Assembly (NCBI GenBank): GCA_050747865.1
Contig: JBOGJI010000175.1
Span: 1-12,632, forward strand
Direction of reading: 5' to 3'
Origin: JBOGJI01 sp050747865
GTDB lineage: Bacteria; Acidobacteriota; Thermoanaerobaculia; Multivoradales; JAHEKO01
Length of the DNA stretch: 12,632 nt
Each line of letters opens with the position of its first letter. Position 1 is the stretch's first letter. Under the pieces are notes generated by a model. It saw nothing but the letters and a program-made list of their open reading frames with translations, had not been told where the DNA came from and did no database searches. Shown here in pieces: positions 1-6,692 of this stretch. The translations under genes were made by a program, and so were the position numbers.

Positions 1-98
1 CCTCGACATAGCCCCAGCTATGCCTGCGTCAGCGCGCCTTGCCAGCGACGAAGATGACTCGCGCATCTGGCAAAGCCATGTTGGAGACACAACACTAG
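1..98 (-). repeat. Truncated palindromic interspersed repeat, left edge
   Basis: A non-coding stretch between the window edge and the 3' end of the permease gene is full of dyads. A 6-bp stem with a 4-nt loop lies at 7-22 (CATAGC-ccca-GCTATG). A second inverted repeat pairs TTGCCAG (39-45) with CTGGCAA (67-73). A CTAG tetranucleotide at 95-98 may mark the outer boundary. Read on the minus strand, the part leading into the central hairpin (GCAAGGCGCG, then GCATAGC) resembles the right-edge repeat (GCAAGGAGCG, then GCATACT) in order and spacing. The two are therefore probably relatives. The other half of the element would lie outside the window. The outer boundary is inferred. A MITE-like or REP-like element is the likeliest reading. 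Confidence 0.55.
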
Positions 99-126
99 CG
101 TCTGCACCGGGTCCAGCCGCCGGTTG

Positions 127-1314
127 CTACTCTGCCCGCAGGGCCTCGGCGGGGTCGACAGTGGCCGCGCGGCGGGCCGGGAGGACGCCCGCGACCAGAC
201 CGGTGGCGAGGCTGACGAGCAGGGCGAGGGCGACGTAGAGCGGGGGAGTGTGCACCGGCAGACCGCGCACCGCCAGCCGTAGCAGCGCGCACAGCCCCGT
301 GCCGATGCCCAACCCGGCTAGGCCGCCGGCCATCGAGACGGCCGCGGACTCCGCCAGGAAGAGGACGAGGACCTGGTGGCGGGCGCCGCCGACGGCGCGG
401 ATCAGGCCGATCTCGCGCGTGCGCTCGCCGACCGCGATCCACATCATGGTGAGGATGCCTACCGCTCCGACCACCAGGGAGACGCCGCCGATGGCGCCGA
501 CCGCCATGGTGATGATGTTCATCACGTTGCCGAAGACCTCGAGCATCTGGTCTTGCGTGGTGACGGTGAAGTCCACCCTTCCGTCGTGGCGCTCCGCGAT
601 CTTTCGCTCGACCTCCCGCGCCACCCGATCGATCTCGGCTGCTCGGCTCACCGTGATGTCCAGCTCGGAGAGCTCGTCGGTGTCGAAGAGCTGCATGGCG
701 GCGGCCACCGGGACATAGGCGGCGTCGTCGAGGTCGAAGCCCAGGAACTGGCCCTTCGGCTCCATGATGCCGACGACGCGGAAGCGTCGCCCGCCGATGC
801 GCACCATCTCGCCCAGCGCCGGCCGTGCCGCGAACAGCTCCCGTTGCAGCGTCGGGCCGAGAACGGCCTCCGGGCTCGCCCGGCGCACGTCGCCCTGACG
901 CCAGAAGCGCCCCACCCGCACATTCCAGCGCCAGACGGCGGTGGCATCGGGGGTCACGCCGTAGACATACACGTGCCGGCCGCGTCCGCCGTGCTCGACA
1001 CGGGCGGTTCCGTAGACGACTGGCATCACCGCCTCGACCCCGGGCAGCCGAGCGACGGCCAGGCCGTCGTCCAGGGTCAGCTTATGGGTGCTGCCGCCGA
1101 GCACGCCCGGCAACCCCAGGGTCTCCGACTTGCCGGGCGTGACCGCCATGAGGTTGGTACCGAACTGGCTGAACTCGCTGACCATGTAGCGTCGCGTTCC
1201 CTCGCCGATCGACGTCAGCAGGATGACCGAGGCGATGCCGATCGCGACGCCCGAGGCCGACAGCGCCGAGCGCAGCCGGTGTGCGGCCAGCGCCCGCAGA
1301 GCCAGTCGTATCAT
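127..1314 (-). CDS. MacB-like ABC transporter permease (second of two)
   Basis: Inner-membrane permease of the MacB/LolC/FtsX class, 395 residues. The start is the ATG at 1314, giving MIRLALRALAAHRLRS. The reading frame stays open further upstream, but that part does not look like the family. One transmembrane helix (about residues 15-37) is followed by a MacB-type periplasmic core domain. The C-terminal FtsX domain has three more helices and ends with the family signature PARRAATVDPAEALR. The length is usual for a half-size MacB permease without a fused ATPase. It is clearly a paralogue of the gene upstream: both share the pattern GVAIG..SV.LL...GEG.R.Y followed by GTNL. It is the last gene of the exporter operon. 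No strong Shine-Dalgarno sequence precedes it, but its ATGA overlaps the stop of a possible 25-codon ORF, so translational coupling is likely. The substrate is unknown. MacB relatives move macrolides, peptides, lipoproteins or siderophores by mechanical transmission to a periplasmic adaptor. Confidence 0.9.
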   Translation of the reverse strand: MIRLALRALAAHRLRSALSASGVAIGIASVILLTSIGEGTRRYMVSEFSQFGTNLMAVTPGKSETLGLPGVLGGSTHKLTLDDGLAVARLPGVEAVMPVVYGTARVEHGGRGRHVYVYGVTPDATAVWRWNVRVGRFWRQGDVRRASPEAVLGPTLQRELFAARPALGEMVRIGGRRFRVVGIMEPKGQFLGFDLDDAAYVPVAAAMQLFDTDELSELDITVSRAAEIDRVAREVERKIAERHDGRVDFTVTTQDQMLEVFGNVMNIITMAVGAIGGVSLVVGAVGILTMMWIAVGERTREIGLIRAVGGARHQVLVLFLAESAAVSMAGGLAGLGIGTGLCALLRLAVRGLPVHTPPLYVALALLVSLATGLVAGVLPARRAATVDPAEALRAE

Positions 1315-1388
1315 GCCGCTACCGCCCCGTCTGTAAAGGCCATCGGATCTTCCGTGGCGTACGCGGCGCGGGACAGCAACTGCTTCAC
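1311..1388 (-). CDS. Possible 25-residue small ORF linking the two permease genes
   Basis: This fills the 70-nt gap between the two permease genes on the same strand. It starts with GTG (1386-1388), which overlaps the stop of the upstream permease as GTGA. It ends with TGA (1311-1313), which overlaps the start of the downstream permease as ATGA. A GGGAG sequence (1396-1400) lies 7 nt before the GTG, an ideal Shine-Dalgarno position. The peptide begins MKQLLSRAAYATEDP and ends TDGAVAA. It has no transmembrane helix and I recognise no family. Its codons are less GC-rich at the third position than its neighbours' (GAA, GAT, TTT, ACA, GTA, GCA), which argues against long-standing coding selection. 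It may be a real small protein, a coupling device that carries ribosomes to the second permease, or chance. Confidence 0.35.
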   Translation of the reverse strand: MKQLLSRAAYATEDPMAFTDGAVAA

Positions 1389-2620
1389 GTGCCGGCTCCC
1401 AGGGTCTGCACCGGATCCAGCAGCGCGGCGCGCCGGGCGGGCAGGAGCCCGAAGACGACACCCACGACCGCGGACACGGTGAGGGCCGCGGCCACCGCCC
1501 AGGCCGGGATCGCGGCGGGGAAGACGGGGTAGAGGGTGACGAGGAGGCGCACCGCGGCGGCGCCGAGCGCCAGCCCGGCGAGGCCGCCGGCGGTGGACAG
1601 CAGCGCCGACTCGGTCAGGAACACCGCCAAGATCTGCCGGCGGCCGGCGCCCAGCGCTTTGAGCAGGCCGACCTCTGCCGCGCGCTCCGCCACCGTCACC
1701 AGCATCACGTTCATGATGCCGATGCCGGCCACGGTCAGCGAGATGCCGGCGATGGCGGTGACGACCAGGGTCAGCGTGGTGAGGATCACGCCGAAGGTGG
1801 AGACCACCGCGTCCTGGGTGAGCACGGTCACGTCCTCGACCCCGTGGCGCTCGGTCATCACCGCCACGGCCTGGGCCTTGGCGGACTCCAGCTCCTGATG
1901 CGATCGCGTCTGCAGGAGGACGCGAAACAGCGACGAGCGGTCGAGCATGCGCATCGCCGTGGCCACCGGGACGATCGCCACCTCGTCGAGGTTGACGCCC
2001 AGCCGGCTGCCCATGGGGGCGAGCACTCCGTGCACCCGCATCCGCCACTCGCCGACGCGCACCACCTCGCCCACCGGCGACGCCGCTCCCCGGGCTTCGC
2101 GCAAACGCTCGGCCGGCTGGTCGAAGAGCTCCTCGGCGAGCGCGCTGCCGAGGATCGCGATGGGTGAGCCGCGTGTCGGGTCTCCGGGCGGCAGCGCCCG
2201 TCCTCGGGCGACGCGCAGCTCGCGCATGACGAAGTAGCTGTGCGTGGTTCCGAGCAGGGCGACCTGGCGACGGCGCTCGCCGAAGGCCACCTCGGCGGTG
2301 CCGACCACCAGCGGCGCGACCTCCTCGGCCGCGCGCACCTCTTGCCGCAGCGCCTGGGCGTCGTCGAGGGTGAGATCGCTGGACGTGCCGCCGAACGTCG
2401 GCAGGCCCGTCGTCTCGGTGCGACCCGGAATCACGATCACCAGGTTGGTGCCGAGCTGCAGGAACTGGTCGACCACATACGTGCGCGCCCCCTCACCGAG
2501 CGTCGACAACACGATCACGGCGGCCACCCCGATCGCCACTCCCGTCAGGCTCAGACCGGTTCGCAGCCGCTGGCGGAGCAGCGCGCCGAAGGCGAATCGG
2601 AGGAGATCGTGCGCCTGCAT
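1385..2620 (-). CDS. MacB-like ABC transporter permease (first of two)
   Basis: Inner-membrane permease, 411 residues. It has an N-terminal helix (about 21-43, GLSLTGVAIGVAAVIVLSTL), then a MacB_PCD periplasmic domain containing GTNLVIVIPG. The C-terminal FtsX domain starts near residue 282, with helices around 284-306, 331-360 and 372-392, and contains ERAAEVGLLKALGAGRRQI. The end, GLLPARRAALLDPVQTL, is the normal FtsX-family terminus. The gene starts 7 nt after the ATPase stop, with only a weak purine stretch (AAGAGA) as ribosome-binding site, so it probably relies on coupling. With the paralogous permease downstream it would form a heterodimeric channel, as LolC/LolE do, driven by the single ATPase of the operon. 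The alternative, two homodimers sharing the ATPase, cannot be excluded from sequence. Confidence 0.92.
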   Translation of the reverse strand: MQAHDLLRFAFGALLRQRLRTGLSLTGVAIGVAAVIVLSTLGEGARTYVVDQFLQLGTNLVIVIPGRTETTGLPTFGGTSSDLTLDDAQALRQEVRAAEEVAPLVVGTAEVAFGERRRQVALLGTTHSYFVMRELRVARGRALPPGDPTRGSPIAILGSALAEELFDQPAERLREARGAASPVGEVVRVGEWRMRVHGVLAPMGSRLGVNLDEVAIVPVATAMRMLDRSSLFRVLLQTRSHQELESAKAQAVAVMTERHGVEDVTVLTQDAVVSTFGVILTTLTLVVTAIAGISLTVAGIGIMNVMLVTVAERAAEVGLLKALGAGRRQILAVFLTESALLSTAGGLAGLALGAAAVRLLVTLYPVFPAAIPAWAVAAALTVSAVVGVVFGLLPARRAALLDPVQTLGAGT

Positions 2621-2627
2621 GGTCTCT

Positions 2628-3389
2628 TCAGGCGGGCGACTCGTCAGAGCCGTCGTCCATGCCGCTGATCAAGGCGACCGCACGTTGGATCTCGGCCGCC
2701 GGTGCCGCGAGCCGGACCGCGCCGTCGACCAGCACCAGCAGCCGGTCCGCACGGCGGGCGACGCGCGGGTCGTGGGTGACCACCACCAGGGTCTGTCCGG
2801 CGTCGTTCAATTCGTCCATCAGGTCGAGGACGACGTCGCCCGAGCGGGTGTCGAGGTTGCCCGTGGGCTCGTCGGCGAGCAGCATCGCGGGTTGCATGAC
2901 GATCGCCCGTGCCAGCGCCACGCGCTGCCGCTCGCCGCCTGAGAGCGCGTCGGGGCGGTGCGCCGCCCGCGGCGACAGCCCCACCCGATCGAGCGCCTCC
3001 GCCGCGCGTCGCCGGCGCTCCATGGCCGGCAGGCCGGCGAACAGCATCGGCAGCTCGACATTCTCGGCTGCGGTCAACCGCGGCACCAGAGGGAAGAACT
3101 GGAAGACGAAGCCGATCTTGTGCCGGCGAATGCGCGTGAGGTCGGCGTCGGAGAGATCGGAGACCCGCTCGCCGTCGAGCCAGTAGCTCCCGGAGGTCGG
3201 GCGATCGAGGCAGCCGAGGAGGTTGAGCAGCGTCGTCTTGCCCGATCCCGACGGTCCCATGATGGCCACGTGCTCGCCGGCGTCGATCGCGGCGCTGACA
3301 CCGGCCAGCGCGTGCACCTCGGAGTCGCCGAGGGTGAAGGTGCGACGGATGTCTTCGAGCCGGATCACGTCATTCGGACACGACAGCAC
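2628..3389 (-). CDS. ABC transporter ATP-binding protein, LolD/MacB type
   Basis: Cytoplasmic ATPase that powers the two permeases, 253 residues. All the ABC motifs are intact: Walker A GPSGSGKTT (45-53), Q-loop VFQ (Q97), signature LSGGERQ (149-155), Walker B LLADEP with catalytic E174, D-loop GNLD, and H-loop VVVTHD (H206). The region VFQFFPLVPRLTAAENV is typical of the LolD/MacB/FtsE branch. Two GTG starts are possible. The one used here (3389) overlaps the upstream adaptor gene by 20 nt and has AGGAGG about 15 nt upstream, which is rather far. The alternative at 3368 lies 1 nt after the adaptor stop and would start at VIRLEDIRR, closer to many relatives. The domain content is the same either way. 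The C-terminal tail after the H-loop is short and carries no extra domain. Confidence 0.93.
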   Translation of the reverse strand: MLSCPNDVIRLEDIRRTFTLGDSEVHALAGVSAAIDAGEHVAIMGPSGSGKTTLLNLLGCLDRPTSGSYWLDGERVSDLSDADLTRIRRHKIGFVFQFFPLVPRLTAAENVELPMLFAGLPAMERRRRAAEALDRVGLSPRAAHRPDALSGGERQRVALARAIVMQPAMLLADEPTGNLDTRSGDVVLDLMDELNDAGQTLVVVTHDPRVARRADRLLVLVDGAVRLAAPAAEIQRAVALISGMDDGSDESPA

Positions 3390-4509
3390 GCGCGCCGGCC
3401 CTGACCTCCTCGCGGTCGAGAGAGGTGACTACTCGATCCTCCGGTTCGAGTCCTGAGACCACTTCGGTGAAATCCCAGTTGCCCAGGCCGACCTCGACGG
3501 GCCGCTCGACCAGCCGCCCGTCTTCGAGCACGAGCACGTGGTCCCCTTGCAGCAGGGCGGCGGTGGGGATGCGCAGGACGTTCTCCCGGGCGTCGAGGAT
3601 CACCACGACGTCGGCCGAGGTGCCGGGCAGCAGGGTGGCGGCGAACTCCGGATCGGCGAACGCCACGTCGATCTCGACCGTCCGGTTCTGCTCCTGCACA
3701 TCGAGTACATAACGGGCCACGCGCGTGACTCGGCCGGCAAAGGTTCGGCCACGGTGTGAGTCGACCGTGATGCGCGCCGGCAGCTCGGGCTTGAGACGCG
3801 CGGCGTCCACCTCGTCCATCGGCGCGCTGACGTAGATCGACTGCGGATCGTAGAGATCGACGACCGCCGGGACCTGCATGAGCGGCGGCGCCGGTGTGAC
3901 CCACTCGCCGATCTCGGTGCTGACCTCGGCGAGCACCCCCGCGAACGGCGCTCGCAGGGTCATCCTCGCGAGCTCCGCTCGCGCCGCACGCACCGCGGCC
4001 TCGGCCTGGGCCGCCACCGCCCTGGCCGCCGTGCACCCGGCAGCCGCCGTCTCCCGGTTGCTCTCCGCGGCGTCCGCCTGGTCGACGGAGAGCAGCGCCT
4101 CCCTGGCGAGCCGCGCCAGCCGCTCGGCCTCCCTCGCCGCTCGCGCCGCCGCCAGGCAGGCCCGCTCGGCCTCGGCCACGGCGGCCTGGTGCTGCCGCTC
4201 GGCGAGCGCGAGATTGGCGCTCGGGATGACGTCATCGAGCGCCAGGAGCACGGCCCCGGCCTCCACCCGCTCGCCCTCTCGGGCCCCGACCTCACGGACC
4301 TGGCCGCCCACCTCGGGCGTCATCCGGGCACGCCGGCGGGCTCGAACCGTTCCCGCGCGCGAGTTGGTCACGGTTTCTTCTACGCGTCCCCGCTCGACGG
4401 CCGCGACCTCGACCGGAATCGCATCGGGTGCGAACACCGTGGCGCGAAGGAGCCAGATCAGGACAACCAGACCGGCCACGATGCCCGCCCACAGCAGCGC
4501 TCGGCGCAT
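3370..4509 (-). CDS. MacA-like periplasmic adaptor (HlyD/RND membrane-fusion family)
   Basis: Periplasmic adaptor that would link the inner-membrane permeases to an outer-membrane channel, 379 residues. An N-terminal membrane anchor (about 6-22) has no lipobox cysteine. Next comes half of a beta-barrel/lipoyl domain (about 62-95, TPEVGGQVREVGAREGERV). A long Ala/Glu/Arg-rich coiled-coil hairpin spans about 97-183, and the second lipoyl half follows (LRAPFAGVLAEVSTEIGEWV, 185-204). Beta-barrel and membrane-proximal domains complete the protein (RIPTAALLQGDHVLVLEDG). This is the normal MFP order and length. It is the first gene of the minus-strand operon, and its stop lies inside the ATPase reading frame. 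No Shine-Dalgarno sequence is visible. A TAGATT hexamer 6 nt before the ATG may instead act as a -10 for a leaderless mRNA. No TolC-like partner is in the window. The substrate is unknown. Confidence 0.92.
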   Translation of the reverse strand: MRRALLWAGIVAGLVVLIWLLRATVFAPDAIPVEVAAVERGRVEETVTNSRAGTVRARRRARMTPEVGGQVREVGAREGERVEAGAVLLALDDVIPSANLALAERQHQAAVAEAERACLAAARAAREAERLARLAREALLSVDQADAAESNRETAAAGCTAARAVAAQAEAAVRAARAELARMTLRAPFAGVLAEVSTEIGEWVTPAPPLMQVPAVVDLYDPQSIYVSAPMDEVDAARLKPELPARITVDSHRGRTFAGRVTRVARYVLDVQEQNRTVEIDVAFADPEFAATLLPGTSADVVVILDARENVLRIPTAALLQGDHVLVLEDGRLVERPVEVGLGNWDFTEVVSGLEPEDRVVTSLDREEVRAGARAVVSE

Positions 4510-4515
4510 TGCGGC

Positions 4516-4521
4516 AATCTA
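4516..4521 (-). promoter_or_regulatory. Possible -10 element for leaderless transcription of the adaptor gene
   Basis: On the minus strand TAGATT is followed by six bases (gccgca) and then the ATG at 4509. A -10 at this distance would place the transcript start on or next to the start codon. No Shine-Dalgarno sequence is present. I see no convincing -35. The same geometry occurs before the aminotransferase and sulfatase-like genes, which is the main reason to list it. Confidence 0.35.
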
Positions 4522-4549
4522 CCAGCCTGCGCGTGTCCATTTGGCGATC

Positions 4550-4698
4550 GTGTCGATCACGACCGGGCCCATTCGTCTATTCCTCGACGGAGGGGCGTGC
4601 GTTTCGCGCTCGCGGCGACCGCAACCACAGCGGAGACGATGCGTAGACATGAGGTGGAGGAGCAAAACCGGAGTGTCGATCACGACCCTGCCCATTCG
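4550..4698 (+). repeat. Pair of 26-bp direct repeats in the divergent control region
   Basis: Two 26-nt copies, at 4550-4575 and 4673-4698, match at 24 of 26 positions; the differences are GG versus CT in the middle. They are offset by 123 bp. Each is followed at nearly the same distance by GGAGG (4589-4593 and 4713-4717). The whole promoter-plus-leader unit therefore looks duplicated, not just a binding site. The first copy also contains the dyad TCGTG-TCGAT-CACGA, which the second lacks. The 74 nt after the first GGAGG and before the second copy do not match any part of the downstream operon that I can see. Confidence 0.85.
4551..4577 (+). promoter_or_regulatory. Upstream ECF-type promoter (TGTCGA-N17-CGTC)
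   Basis: TGTCGA at 4551-4556 and CGTC at 4574-4577 are separated by 17 nt. From memory, the motif described for ECF42-group sigma factors is TGTCGA at -35 and CGA/TC at -10 with about this spacing. The element lies in the first direct repeat, about 150 nt before the first DUF899 gene. The ECF42 assignment is by motif only; no sigma-factor gene is in the window. Confidence 0.45.
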
Positions 4699-4700
4699 AC
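4674..4700 (+). promoter_or_regulatory. Proximal ECF-type promoter (TGTCGA-N17-CGAC) of the DUF899-VOC operon
   Basis: TGTCGA at 4674-4679 and CGAC at 4697-4700 are spaced by 17 nt, as in the upstream copy. The transcript would begin about 15-20 nt before the ATG at 4726, leaving room for the AGGAGG at 4712-4717, which sits 8 nt before the start. Both elements survive the two mismatches between the repeats, which fall in the spacer. This supports them as the functional parts. The match to an ECF42-type promoter is recalled knowledge, not tested here. Confidence 0.55.
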
Positions 4701-4725
4701 CATCCAGAGATAGGAGGCGTCGCCG

Positions 4726-5442
4726 ATGAAACTCCCCAAGGTCATATCCCGAGAAGAGTGGCGCGCTGCGCGCGAGGAGTTGCTCGTCAAGGAGAAGGAG
4801 CTCACCCGCGCGCGTGACGCGTTGAACGCCGAGCGTCGCCGGCTCCCGATGGTCAAGATCGAGAAGGAGTACGTCTTCGCGGGACCGAATGGCGAGGCGA
4901 CCCTCGTGAATCTGTTCGAAGGCCGCCGCCAGCTCGTCCTCTACCACTTCATGTTCGGCCCCAATCAGGAGGAGGGCTGTGACGGCTGCTCGATGGTGGT
5001 CGACAACATGGGCCACCCCGCCCATCTCAACGCCCGCGACATCACGCGCGTCCTCGTGTCGCGGGCGCCGCTGGAGAAGATCGAGCCGTTCAAGAAGCGC
5101 ATGGGCTGGACGGAGCCTTGGTACTCCTCACATGGCAGCGACTTCAACCACGACTTCGGCGTCGGGCCCGAGAGCCCGCAAGCGGGTGTCTATCAGGACG
5201 GCGAGATGTTCGGCATGAGCGTCTTCCTGCGCGACGGCGAGGACGTGTACCACACCTACTTCACCGACCGGCGCGGCGTCGAATACATCGGCTCGAGCTT
5301 CAGCTACTTCGACATCACGCCCTACGGCCGGCAGGAAGACTGGGAGGACTCCCCCGAGGGATGGCCGAAGGGCCCGCGCTATACCTGGTGGCGCCACCAC
5401 GACCGGTACGAAGACCCGCAGCCTCCGTCGGCTTCGCAGTGA
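4726..5442 (+). CDS. DUF899 family thioredoxin-like protein (first copy)
   Basis: Cytoplasmic protein of 238 residues in the DUF899 (thioredoxin-like fold) family; no signal peptide. The N-terminal 40 residues are a charged helix (REEWRAAREELLVKEKELTRARD) common in the family. The body holds LVLYHFMFGP (70-79), then a CxxC pair in GCDGCS (C85, C88). Next come the hallmarks VSRAPLEKIEPFKKRMGW (111-128) and YSSHGSDFNHDFGV. The C-terminal part has VYHTYFTDRRG and SYFDITPYGRQEDWEDSP. Biochemical function is not established for this family. The CxxC pair suggests redox chemistry, which is inference. The start is fixed by AGGAGG 8 nt upstream. It is the first gene of a three-gene operon behind two ECF-like promoters. 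The sentence-like motifs match the family's most typical branch more closely than those of its neighbour do. Confidence 0.93.
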   Translation: MKLPKVISREEWRAAREELLVKEKELTRARDALNAERRRLPMVKIEKEYVFAGPNGEATLVNLFEGRRQLVLYHFMFGPNQEEGCDGCSMVVDNMGHPAHLNARDITRVLVSRAPLEKIEPFKKRMGWTEPWYSSHGSDFNHDFGVGPESPQAGVYQDGEMFGMSVFLRDGEDVYHTYFTDRRGVEYIGSSFSYFDITPYGRQEDWEDSPEGWPKGPRYTWWRHHDRYEDPQPPSASQ

Positions 5443-5493
5443 GGGGCATGGGGTCCCGGACACACAACTGAGCCAGAAAGGCGAAGAGGGATC

Positions 5494-6240
5494 ATGAGCA
5501 TCGCGTTCCCTGGCGAATCCGCGGAATACCGTGCTGCGCGCAACCGGCTGCTCGAGCAGGAGATCGCGCTGCGGCGGCAGATGGAGGCGGTTGCCGCCGC
5601 CCGCCGCCAGCTCCCACCCGGAGGAGTCGTCCCGGAGGACTACGTCTTCCAGGAGCGCGGCGTCGACGGCAGCCCGATCGAGGTCAGGCTGTCGGAGCTG
5701 TTCGCGGCCGGCAAGGATTCGCTCGCCATCTACACCTTCATGTTTCCGCGCTATCCGGACGATGAGCGACCGGGGCCGACGTCGAGTGAGCTGCGCGAGC
5801 TGCCCCTCGAGGAGACGCCGTGTCCGTCGTGCACCGCGTTCCTCGATCAGATCGACGCCGCCATGAGGCATGCCGGTGAGCTCGTCAACTTCGTTGCCGC
5901 GGCCGAGGCCCCGGTAGAGCGGTTGACCGCGTTTACCAACGAGCGCGGCTGGCGCACCCTGCGCCTGCTTTCGACGGCCGGCAGCTCGTACAAGAAGGAC
6001 TACAACGCCGACTACGAGGGACACAGCATGCCCATGCTGAACGTCTTTCACCGGGACGGCCAGACGATCCGCCATTTCTGGGGATCCGAGCTCTTCTGGA
6101 CGGAGCGGGATCCTGAGCAGGACCCTCGCCATGTCGGCACGCTGGAGATCATCTGGAATCTGCTGGACCTCACTCCTGAGGGGCGCCCGGCAGACTGGCA
6201 CGAACAGCTGAACTACAAAAGAAAGGAGAAGATGTCATGA
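5494..6240 (+). CDS. DUF899 family thioredoxin-like protein (second, divergent copy)
   Basis: 248 residues, the same family as the preceding gene but a different branch. Shared features are the charged N-terminal helix (YRAARNRLLEQEIALRRQME), the R.LP..G...EDYVF block, LAIYTFMFP and a CxxC pair in PCPSC (C110, C113). It lacks the VSRAP...KRMGW block and has APVERLTAFTNERGW in its place. It keeps SSYKKDYNADY and ends in IIWNLLDLTPEGRPADWHEQLNY, which is typical of the second DUF899 subgroup. A 51-nt gap separates it from the first copy, with GAGGG close to its ATG. Its 3' end overlaps the VOC gene by 4 nt. The divergence argues for an old duplication or separate recruitment, not recent copying. 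Its function is unknown. The CxxC again suggests thiol chemistry, by inference. Confidence 0.92.
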   Translation: MSIAFPGESAEYRAARNRLLEQEIALRRQMEAVAAARRQLPPGGVVPEDYVFQERGVDGSPIEVRLSELFAAGKDSLAIYTFMFPRYPDDERPGPTSSELRELPLEETPCPSCTAFLDQIDAAMRHAGELVNFVAAAEAPVERLTAFTNERGWRTLRLLSTAGSSYKKDYNADYEGHSMPMLNVFHRDGQTIRHFWGSELFWTERDPEQDPRHVGTLEIIWNLLDLTPEGRPADWHEQLNYKRKEKMS

Positions 6241-6692
6241 AAGCAGTCAACCCGTATATCAACTTCGCCGGCAACACCGAGGAGGCTTTCAGGTTCTACC
6301 AGACTGTGTTCGGCGGCGAGCTCACCATCGTTCGCTTCAAGGATTTCAAGCAGATGGAGGGCATGCCCCCACTGAGCGACGGCGACAAGGAGAAGATCGG
6401 GCACATCTCCCTGCCGCTGGGCGCGGACAACGTGCTGATGGGCACCGATGCCCTGGAGTCCTTCGGTCAGCAGCTCAACGCGGGCAGCAACTACTCCATC
6501 GCCCTCGAGGCCGACAGCATCGAAGAGGCCGAGGAGCTGTTCAACAAGCTGTCGGACGGCGGCCAGATCGGCATGCCCTTCGGAGAGACCGAGTGGGCCG
6601 AGAGGTTCGGCGGCTGCACCGACAAGTTCGGCATCCAGTGGATGATCAACTACACGGGCAGCGTCCAGTTCGCCGCCGGCCACGAGGGCTGA
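6237..6692 (+). CDS. VOC family protein, PhnB/YjdN-like
   Basis: Small cytoplasmic protein of 151 residues in the vicinal-oxygen-chelate superfamily, PhnB/YjdN branch. The start NPYINFAGNTEEAFRFYQTVFGG is the signature of this branch, and the second half has GGQIGMPFGETEWAERFGG...FGIQWMINY. These proteins form dimers of paired beta-alpha-beta-beta-beta units. Members are often annotated as glyoxalase or demethylubiquinone methyltransferase-like, but most have no proven activity. The metal-binding residues of true glyoxalases are not clearly present. It overlaps the preceding gene by ATGA, and AAAGGAG precedes the start, so it belongs to the same operon. PhnB-like VOC genes commonly sit near ECF-controlled stress genes, which fits the promoters upstream. 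It ends 15 nt before the convergent exported-protein gene. I see no clear terminator in that gap. Confidence 0.92.
   Translation: MKAVNPYINFAGNTEEAFRFYQTVFGGELTIVRFKDFKQMEGMPPLSDGDKEKIGHISLPLGADNVLMGTDALESFGQQLNAGSNYSIALEADSIEEAEELFNKLSDGGQIGMPFGETEWAERFGGCTDKFGIQWMINYTGSVQFAAGHEG

Noticed and set aside
1315..1461. N-terminal extension of the second permease
   Set aside because: The extra 49 residues are Arg/Gly-rich, overlap the upstream gene and precede a normal MacB N-terminus (MIRLALRALAAHRLRS).
5128..6201. 357-codon minus-strand frame opposite the DUF899 genes
   Set aside because: Antisense to two recognisable proteins with Shine-Dalgarno sequences; its translation shows no domain.
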